A stretch of 64,000 bases of DNA from Laetiporus sulphureus 93-53 (lineage: Eukaryota; Basidiomycota; Agaricomycetes; Polyporales; Laetiporaceae). The notes under the pieces are model-generated. The model was not told the DNA's origin, ran no database searches, and saw only the letters and a program-made list of their open reading frames with translations. Below, in pieces: positions 56,885 through 64,000 of the stretch. Every line of letters begins with the position of its first letter. Position 1 is the stretch's first letter. The stretch lies in assembly GCF_001632365.1 (NCBI RefSeq), contig NW_024468548.1, positions 60,794-124,793 of the forward strand. Reading direction: 5' to 3'. The position numbers and the translations under genes were made by a program.

Positions 56885-57131
56885 AAAAAGCATGGGGATC
56901 TCCTGGTTCTGCGCTTATTTTATCCTTTTTCTTGGAAAAGTCACACAGAAAGCGCCGGAAAGGTCACGAGATATTCTGTATAAAGACATTGAGCCGGAAA
57001 GCCGAACTTCGGCTGCTTCTGATGCAGCTGGCGGATCAATGCCTTTTCACCATCCTTTCCGCTCCTTTTCGAGTAAAAAGCTGTCATAATGTGGGAAAAA
57101 GGTGCAATTTCAGGAGATCCTCATGCTTTTT
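56885..57131. repeat. MITE-like element bounded by 21-bp inverted repeats
   Basis: The arm at 56885-56905 (AAAAAGCATGGGGATCTCCT and one more base) is the reverse complement of 57111-57131 with one mismatch in 21. The 247-bp interior is AT-rich with AAAAAGGT words and holds no domain. The size and arms fit a small non-autonomous element, or a strong stem-loop in RNA. No clear target duplication seen. Confidence 0.55.
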
Positions 57132-57481
57132 TGACATTTTCTCTCCTTAATCCTCAAAAAAGGTGACAAAGTGAGGAAAAAGGTAAAGTTGGAGTTTTTC
57201 TAATGCTACATGATCTCCTTTAATGTATATCCGGATCTTTATATTTCTAAATATGTGCCATGTAACACATCTGCAAATGGGCAGACCTGAGGAGACAGCA
57301 GAAGAACTGGAAACTAGCTACTGATCGGATGCTGATTGTTCAAGGGATGCAAGGCTCATAGCACAGGGTGTCTTCATTACATGCGAGGTCCTCAATACTG
57401 AAACTACCACATCGACCCACCGACACATGCCTTTCCAGAAGTCATGGCGATGGATATATACTATGGCTGACTCACTATGAG
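57132..57481. other. AT-rich spacer, nothing recognised
   Basis: Holds further AAAAAGGT words at 57163 and 57177, but no gene. Confidence 0.3.
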
Positions 57482-57494
57482 AACCTACGGAGTA

Positions 57495-57682
57495 CTAAGA
57501 GCGTCGAAGATGCGTAGAGACTCAGGCGTTCGTACTCCTAGCAGGGAGACAACATCTGTATTCACCTAAGAGCATCGAAGACACGTAGAGACTAAGGAAC
57601 GTGTAAGTACAAGCAAGTAGTACTAGTGCACAGTATGAAGCTCACCTCAGCATTCGTACTCCTAGCAGGGAGACAACGTCTG
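57495..57682. repeat. Two interleaved short direct repeats
   Basis: Unit Y, about 28 bp (CTAAGAGC.TCGAAGA..CGTA pattern), occurs at 57495-57522 and 57567-57593. Unit X, about 33 bp (TCGTACTCCTAGCAGGGAGA core), occurs at 57526-57557 and 57650-57682. Together they look like the inside of an LTR or a non-autonomous element. Confidence 0.6.
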
Positions 57683-58849
57683 AGGGGAGCAGGCGCCGTG
57701 CACGAGTATATAAGTACAGAAATAAGTGGGTTGCTAAGCCCGAGAATAAAAAATGTCTGAAAGTACCCGAACTCAAGACTACTGGCTGCACTGGGCGTTG
57801 AGTAGCATTACCATATAAGGTAATCAGCACATGCCTAACAGACGCAGCGGGATTGCGTGTTCCAACACTCACTCCCTTGATAATGTGGATGTCTCACTCA
57901 TAGTGTTTTCAATTGGGGTGCCACTTCTACAATGATCAAAATCAGTTTTCATAGGCTTCTTGAATCTCTATGACTCACTGTCAGCAAATCTATGCATCTG
58001 GATATCAATGAAGGCCATATGGAAAAGGCTGAAGCAACCAGGGCATAAAATTGTACCTTGCAGCATGATCTCACCAGCAAGTCCTGTTGCAATGCGCAGT
58101 GCTGCCACCAGTATGTTTGTATATATATACATGGATACTATATAGTGGGGAGTGCTGGGAGACAGGTCTCTAGCATTTTGCCTTTATCACGATGCGCGGG
58201 TGACTCAGTCACTCGTCGACACCCTCAGACAGCGGCCAGCAGCGATTTCTACAAGTTCTTCACTACTGCACTTTTTGCTCAGCAGATGAACAGCTTGAAA
58301 CTGCACCACTCCCCTTCTGATGATGCTGATTGGCCTGTTTGGCCTCAATTTCTTCCTGACCAGGATGGATTTGAGCAGTTCATACAGGAGGTTAGTTGTA
58401 AACAACCATGCAGAATTGGACAATGAACTGATGCCATCATATGATTTATGCAGATAGAGCAGAAGCAATGCAATGTCAGCCGTTACAACTCATAATCAAA
58501 AGAGTAGATGTGATATTGACTGCAACATACAGATGACAGTGAAAGACTCTGTTCCTTGGATACAGTATCAGCCTCCAGTAAAATCGCACTCTATGAAAGA
58601 GGTTATAATCGAAAGGCACCAGATTCCAAATGTTTCCTCATCGATCCTACTGGGCAGGGGATCTTCAGTGAAACAGGATAGTAGTTTCAATAGTTTTGGA
58701 GAAGATTTCGATGATAGACTGTCTGTCAGAATTATCGTAGGATTTTCTCTGCTTGGGAATAGTAAATACTTCATCTGATTTTCCATTCCCATTGGGACAG
58801 TGGCCGGAATACAAGCCTTATCCAAAGCAGATGCACATCCAGGATTTGA
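57683..58849. other. Repeat-flank region downstream of pol remnant
   Basis: 1.2 kb of AT-rich sequence. It may contain the eroded 3' end and LTR of the minus-strand retrotransposon, but I cannot place its borders. No intact gene. Confidence 0.3.
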
Positions 58850-58986
58850 CACCCCAATGCAATCCATGAAGCTGAAACTTCCAATGCTGCCTTTGCCTGT
58901 TCTTGTGCCTCGGATCAGTGAGTGAATAAATGTTCCAATAAAGGATGACATATTGATTCGTGTACGTCTGGTGCCATTTTTGGGTG

Positions 58987-59983
58987 TCAGCCATATTCGA
59001 CAAAGAATGGGGAAAGTGCAGTGGACTCATGAGTCTGGTTATTGTATGAGAATTCTGCCATTGGCAGATAGTAGACCCAATCATTTTGTCTGTGGTTGCA
59101 GTACATGTGGAGGTACTGTTCCAACACCTGGTAAACCCTTTCTGTCTGACCATCTGATTGGGGGTGATATGCTGTAGACATTGTAGACTTTATGCTGAGC
59201 TTCTGACAGAACTCCTGGAATAGTTTGCTTGCAAATTGAGTACCTCTGTCTGAGATAATCTGGCATGGCAATCCATGGAGTTTGAAGATCTCATTATAGA
59301 ATATGTTAGCGACTTGGGATGAGGTGACTGTGTCATCTGTTACATAAAAATGCGCTCGCTTCGTGAGTTTGTCTACGACGACAAGTATTGCTGTCTTCTT
59401 TTCTCCCCTAAAGTCCATGGCTGGAGGAAGTTGAGTGATAAGATCAACTGTAATGATCTTCCATGGTCCTCCTAGTACATCATTGGGCTGTGACAGTCCA
59501 TATGGTTTTTCTCTGGAGTACTTATTGCGTTGACAACTGTCGCAACCTTGTACATATTTTTTAACCATTATAGACATTCCTGGCCACCAATAGTTCCGAG
59601 TGATGAGCTCCAACATCTTGAACCTGCCTGGGTGTCTGGCTGGTAATGTGTCATGATGGAGCTTTATTGAGTCCAGGCGTAGCTGTTGATCCTTGGGGAC
59701 ATAAACCTTTTCGTGATGGAGTAGCAGTCCGTGCTTCAAGTTCCATTCTGCGAGGTTTTTCCCAAATTCGTGCTGTCCTGTAGTCAAAAGTGCACGATAA
59801 TCCTTGGTCATTATGTCATCTGTGAGTGCCTTCTTGATCCTTTCCAGTAGTTGAGCATCATCAACTTCAGATGCATGAGTGGGTCGAATCACATTGATAG
59901 CAAAGAACTCAGGTTTTAACAGCATTTGGTTCGAATTGTCACTGTCTACCCCCCTCTCATGGTCTGGCCTCCTGGACAGAGGA
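58987..59983 (-). pseudogene. Integrase portion of gypsy pol
   Basis: An open frame covers the zinc-binding region (LHHDTLPARHPG...CDSCQRNK, a His-His-Cys-Cys arrangement) and the catalytic core (ITVDLITQLPP, ILVVVDKLTKRAHF, IISDRGTQFASKLFQEF, TAYHPQSDGQTERV), so the DDE residues look present. It ends after PFFVEYG, where a stop interrupts the HPKMAPD-type continuation. Also preserves the link LHADPLSRRPDH between RNase H and integrase. Confidence 0.88.
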
Positions 59984-60409
59984 TCAGCATGTAGCATATA
60001 TGGTCTTTTCAGGTCGGTGACTAAGTACAAAATTAAATCGTGTGAGGAATAATGCCCAGCGTGCTTGGCACCAGGATAACTTCTGTGCCTGGCAGAAGTA
60101 TGTAAGGTTGAGGTGATCTGACCAAATCTCAATGGGTTCTGGATGTCCTTCTAGATAGTGCTGGTATTCTTCTAGTGCCTGAATGATTGCAAGCATCTCT
60201 TTGTCATAAATCTCATAGTTTCGCTCATGTTCATTGAGTGATTTGGAGTAGTATGCAACTGAATGCCATAGCTTGTCTTCTCTCAGTTGTTCAAGTACTG
60301 CCCCAGTTGCGTAGTCTGAGGAGTCGGTCTCTAGATGGTATGATGCAGTGTCATTGGGGAGTTGTAAGATCGGGGCTGATGTGAACACTGTTTTGAGTGC
60401 ACTGAAGGC
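59984..60409 (-). pseudogene. RNase H portion of gypsy pol
   Basis: Reads APILQLPNDTASYHLETDSS, AVAYYSKSLNEHERNYEIY-like VAYYSKSLNEHERNYEIYD, KEMLAIIQALEEYQHYLEG and WSDHLNLTYF, typical for the RNase H domain joined to gypsy RT. A frame shift near 59990 separates it from the integrase frame, and stops at 60410-60412 and 60428-60430 separate it from RT. Confidence 0.88.
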
Positions 60410-60469
60410 TTAATCTTGCTCTTCCTTTCATTGCCAGGGCACGTCCTTACAGGTGAGAAGCGTTAAAGG

Positions 60470-60981
60470 TCATGTGAGTTTCACAAAGTCCTTTATGAAT
60501 CGCCTGTAGAAATTTGCGAATCCTAAAAAGGCCTGTACTTGTTTGACCTTAGTAGGTGCTGGCCAGTCAAGGACACCTTCGATTTTAGCAGGATCCATCT
60601 GTACCGAGTTCTTGCTGATGATTATGCCAAGGTACTTGATTGAGGACTGTTCAAAGAAGCATTTCTCTAGTTTGGCATACAAGTCATTGTCCCGGAGGTG
60701 CTGTGGAACTGCTTTTACTAGTCATCGGTGTTCTTTGAGATCGTCCGTAAAGATGAGGATGTCGTCTAGGTAGACTACCACCTTTCCAGTGCAAATCAAG
60801 TCCTCAAGGACTGTATTCATCATGGTTTGGAAGGTGCTAGGAGCATTGCAAAAACTGAAGTACATTACGGCGAGTTCGAAGAGGCCGTGATGCATAATGA
60901 AGGCAGCCTTTTCTTTGTCTCCCTCCCTAATCCTTATGTTGTTGAACCCCCATCTCAGATCAAGCTTTGTAAATATGCTAG
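60470..60981 (-). pseudogene. Reverse transcriptase fragment of gypsy pol
   Basis: Contains FTKLDLRWGFNNIRIREGD, FIMHHGLFELAVMYFSFCNA, PSTFQTMMNTVLEDL and the active-site core VVYLDDILIF (YxDD box), then LYAKLEKCFFEQ, YLGIIIS, VKQVQAFLGFANFYRRFIKD. Stops at 60722-60724 and 60470-60472 interrupt it. Motifs before the LDL box are absent because the LTR element sits there. Confidence 0.9.
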
Positions 60982-61640
60982 TGTCACGGTTTTTACCTGA
61001 CAAGTCAATATAGGAACAAATGTTATTAGAAGCATATCATTTTTCATCATTTCTCGTCGCACAAGAATCACGTGATCTAATGGGAGATAAGATAACAAGG
61101 CATCTAGTCACATGACCTCGGATCTCCCTCGGCATTGTCACGTGACACTGAACTCCTCGGCATGATGTCATATGTCACAATCGCCATGACGCCATATTGC
61201 ATGCTCAAGAGGAGCCCCATCTCTGTGGGTTATTATTAGGCAGCCAATCAGGATAATTGGGACATGTTGTATGATTGTAGCACTGACCAGTAGAGTAGCG
61301 TGTGACTCGCTTACATGGTACTGTATAGTAGCTAGACAATCATGTATATAAGGACCAGCGAGATGAGGAGGAGACCTCAGTCTTATTCTCCTTCGTCCAC
61401 CACTACCATCATAGAGGGGTCTTACCAGACACTCTCAGTGTGCTATACATCTCTTTGCATCCTCACCTGTGTGATAGCGCCTCTCGCCTCACCAGTAAGT
61501 CTTACTCTGTGACTAGCGACTAGGCCTCGTCAGTGGGCACGTCGTATCACCACAGCTCGTCGCTGTAGGCTCTTAGCCAGGAGGCCCTCAAGGGGACTCT
61601 AGTTTTGGTTGTCTATCTTTGTCATCGGCGTGCCATGACA
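60982..61640 (+). repeat. Long terminal repeat (5') of plus-strand retrotransposon
   Basis: 659 bp starting TGTCACGG and ending CCATGACA, so the ends are TGTCA/TGACA inverted repeats with TG...CA termini as in LTRs. It abruptly interrupts the pol frame of the minus-strand element. It carries a TATA box and several CACGTG sites. The matching 3' LTR should lie beyond the window. Confidence 0.75.
61345..61352 (+). promoter_or_regulatory. TATA box in the LTR
   Basis: TATATAAG, placed in the second half of the LTR, with room for a start site near 61380. Seen directly; use inferred from LTR layout. Confidence 0.5.
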
Positions 61641-61674
61641 TTAGAATAAGACTGACCTTTTACGCCCCTACCAA

Positions 61675-62798
61675 GTGTCTAACACTGGTAGCCGTGCATT
61701 TTTGCCCAGAGAACCATCCGTCCAGGGCAGGGCTTTTTCCACACCACTTCCTTCATATCGTTTCACTTCACCTCTACCACCTAAGCCACTTCCTTCCTTC
61801 AAAAGAAACAGCACTGCACCGACCGGTAAAGTGCCTCAAGTGCACAACGGTATCATTCTGCCTAATGGACACTACCACCCTTACAACCTCGATCTCAGAT
61901 GCACTCGTCGTCTGACAGCAAGCAACCTACTTCGAGCCAAGCCCAATGACTATCGCTCTGACCTACAGAAGTTATGCACTAAGGTCAGCTCGTGGGCCGA
62001 AGCAATTCCCAGAGACACATCTGACCCATCTGTCCCCATCTACAAACCCCACTGGTGGTCCAACGACGACGCTACCACTGTTCTCACTTTCACGCTCTCA
62101 AAGAGTTACCACCCTCTTGGTATAAATGAGAACTCCAAAGGCACACTTTTGGACAATATTGCGCCCACTGTACATGCTACCATTCAGCAGTACAAGGTCT
62201 TACAGCAGCCACACATCGCTGCTAAATTCACGGAGGCACAGATCCAGTGTCACGATCGCATTCTGCGACACCTAGGAGCGTTGAACAAGAGAATTGGGCG
62301 AGGTGATGACTTCACGTTCGTCGATAGATGCATCGCAATCAAGCTTTGCATAGGACTAGGGAAGATTTTGTTCAGGGGAATCAACAAGGAGCAGGAGCGC
62401 GTAGGAAGAGACATTGTAAGGTTCGAGAAGGAGTCGTGCTACTGGCCTTATTAGGACCAGTGATACCTTTGTACTACCACGTCAATAGTTTCATGCCGAG
62501 ATACACATTTGGCTTTATATACGAAAACTACATCGTGGACTTCTATCGTCCGGCACAGGGACAACTCACAGTCATCTGCACCACATATTTCGTTTACCAA
62601 CCTCTCATCACCAACTGGCAGCAAGTACTTTATCACTACATAGTACAAGTATATGCCTACACCACCTACTCGGCACCATTCTGTCTCATTCCTGATTTCA
62701 AGGAAGAGAGAGAATATTGGCATGACTGAGCAGAAGCCCTACGAGAGGAACTAGCAGAAGAAGGACTCATCAAGGAAGACCCCACGATCCCCTTCTAA
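61675..62798 (+). pseudogene. Extra open frame between LTR and gag, unknown
   Basis: An open frame of 259 codons (61675-62454) begins at GTG without an in-frame ATG. After a frame change near 62440 the reading continues to 62798 with one TGA (62728-62730). Readable segments: HNGIILPNGHYHPYNLD, LQKLCTKVSSWAEAIP, YKPHWWSNDDATTVLTFTLS, DRCIAIKLCIGLGKILFRG, then MPRYTFGFIYENYIVDFYRP, and the C-terminal LREELAEEGLIKEDP. I do not recognise it. Codon regularity over about 1 kb suggests it was once one protein of roughly 370 residues. Confidence 0.5.
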
Positions 62799-62887
62799 AT
62801 AAAAAACATCATCGCCAGAGCTAAGACCAAGAGTTGATTAACACATTGTCCATCACCTCATTTCCACTATCATCGACATCCATCCCA

Positions 62888-63874
62888 ATGTCTCAGTACA
62901 ACCTTGGCGGTGTTGCGTTCCCAGGAGGACACACCCAAAGTGAGCCTACCGACCCCTGGAGGAGTCAGGCAAATTCTACATCATCCGAAGCAGGACCAGC
63001 TGCCCCTGCAAATGAACCACATAATAGCAGCACACCCAAGGTGTCAGGAGTAGTCAGAAACCCATCACCCACCACCCTGCCAGAGTTTACCACGCTTGCA
63101 ACCTGGGAATGGCAGGGTATCTCTTACGACACAATCAAGGAAGCCGCCGATGCCACAGCACCCAACACCATTTCAAACGACGTCAAAGAATGGACAATGA
63201 ATGTGGTGCAAGCATTCATCATGAGAGACATTGTGAGCTCCTACGAAGCACTACGTCAAAAGATGGATGAACGTCACGAGCGCACGGTGGCCTCATTGGA
63301 AGAAGAGATACTGGCTCGTATCCATGTCGAAATAATGGCGGTGAAAACGTGAGACCAGTTAAAAGTCGCAAGAGCTCAGATTGGCACCCTCTCCACTGAT
63401 AATGAAAGGCTCATCAAGGTGAACAATGGTCTGATGGTCGAAGCCCAAGCAATTCGCAAGGACTTCGAAGATTACAAGGATGAAGTAAAGGGTCAGATGG
63501 ACACCCTTTACAGCAACATGGTCGCCCTGAAGGAGGCACAGGAGAAGACCACAACCTATATCGTTGGGCTGGAAACCCGGCTCAACAATGCTATAATCAA
63601 TGCACCTCCCACAGGTATCCAACCACCGGCTGGCCAATTCAGTCAATCGCCCCGCTGAATCAAGCTCCCCAATCTGCCCAAATACTCAGGGAGAAAGTCG
63701 TCCGAAACCTTCGAGACCTGGTTCACAAACCTCCTCATATGGCTCGATTACAATCACTTCACGGATGACAAGGACAAAATTCGGCAGGCCAATGCGCATC
63801 TGGAAGGAGGAGCAGCTCTATACATGAAGGAGTATGCAATCAAGCTCGCCTCTGGACAAGACATTGTGTTATGA
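62888..63874 (+). pseudogene. gag-like frame with internal stops
   Basis: One continuous frame from ATG 62888 (MSQYNLGGVAFPGGHTQ) is interrupted by TGA at 63350-63352 and 63656-63658, and stops at 63872-63874. The middle is a coiled coil (SYEALRQKMDERHERTVASL, NERLIKVNNGLMVEAQAIRK). After the second stop comes the recognisable retroelement capsid start: KLPNLPKYSGRKSSETFETW, LLIWLDYNHFTDDKDK, ANAHLEGGAALYMKEY. This is the gag order of Ty3/gypsy elements in mushrooms. Confidence 0.7.
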
Positions 63875-64000
63875 AGTGTTCCCTGCTAGAACGTTCAGAA
63901 CCACATGTGCTTTCTCACACGTACTAGTCCACAACGTGGACAGAGACTTAGGTACCAAATATACCTAACACCTCCAATAGTCAGGCAGACTATTAGCAGG

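Larger units (their letters stand above)
58850..60981 (-). mobile_element. Ty3/gypsy retrotransposon remnant (pol, minus strand), 5' part cut off
   Basis: Reading on the minus strand gives reverse transcriptase (C-terminal part), RNase H and integrase in the Ty3/gypsy order. The RT fragment starts abruptly at 60981, where the plus-strand LTR begins, so its gag, protease and first RT motifs are missing from this side. Stop codons and a frame shift near 59990 make it inactive. The 3' border is unclear near 58850. Confidence 0.9.
60982..64000 (+). mobile_element. LTR retrotransposon nested in the gypsy remnant, truncated by window end
   Basis: The LTR (60982-61640) is followed by an extra open frame (61675-62798, broken) and a gag-like frame (62888-63874, broken); pol would follow to the right. 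The insertion splits the minus-strand RT coding sequence after GCTAG (60977-60981), a candidate target-site duplication to be found again past the 3' LTR. Confidence 0.75.

Noticed and set aside
1..64000. tRNA, rRNA, CRISPR array or bacterial-type operon signals
   Set aside because: No B-box-like GGTTCGANNCC in a tRNA context, no rRNA blocks, and no regularly spaced short repeats of CRISPR type were seen by eye. A tRNA scan would be decisive.

Overview
This window looks like nuclear DNA from a filamentous basidiomycete, probably an Agaricomycete. The genes are intron-dense, with introns of about 50-60 nt, GT donors and AG acceptors, and coding runs on both strands. The gene content is typically fungal: BTB-domain proteins of the mushroom type, expansin-like secreted proteins, SIP5, a JSN1/PUF1-type RNA-binding protein, RPC82, SPT16, CBP4 and FMP25. 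There are no operons, ribosome-binding sites or CRISPR arrays, and I recognised no rRNA or tRNA gene. All exon maps below were built by hand from splice signals, frame continuity and family resemblance, with no alignment.

1-45 kb is a gene-rich arm. In order it carries: a secreted double-psi beta-barrel protein (minus); the complex III assembly factor CBP4; the RING-like protein SIP5; a decayed BTB gene; a second double-psi beta-barrel protein; an uncharacterised basic protein; the mitochondrial RCC1-repeat protein FMP25; two intact BTB paralogues; a two-RRM Pumilio protein; a winged-helix putative regulator; a tandem-repeat patch; histone H1; the RNA polymerase III subunit RPC82; a large acidic protein; an amidohydrolase; a degenerate AMP-binding protein; and the FACT subunit SPT16. 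Several pairs share divergent promoters: acidic protein/amidohydrolase, AMP-binding protein/SPT16, and expansin-like protein/CBP4.

45-55 kb is an accessory zone. It starts with imperfect tandem repeats, followed by three members of an uncharacterised protein family. Two of them lie in a diverged segmental duplication, and one of those two is a pseudogene.

55-64 kb is repeat and transposon territory. It has a MITE-like inverted repeat, short direct repeats, and a minus-strand Ty3/gypsy pol remnant carrying many stop codons. That remnant is interrupted by a plus-strand LTR retrotransposon that runs off the window end with an LTR, an extra upstream open frame and a broken gag.

The housekeeping genes fall into themes: chromatin and transcription (H1, SPT16, RPC82), mitochondrial complex III biogenesis (CBP4, FMP25), and post-transcriptional or signalling control (Pumilio protein, SIP5). 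The least explained material is the three-member family at 46-54.5 kb, the exon-like tandem repeat at 27.3 kb, and the AMP-binding protein that appears to have lost its adenylation motifs.
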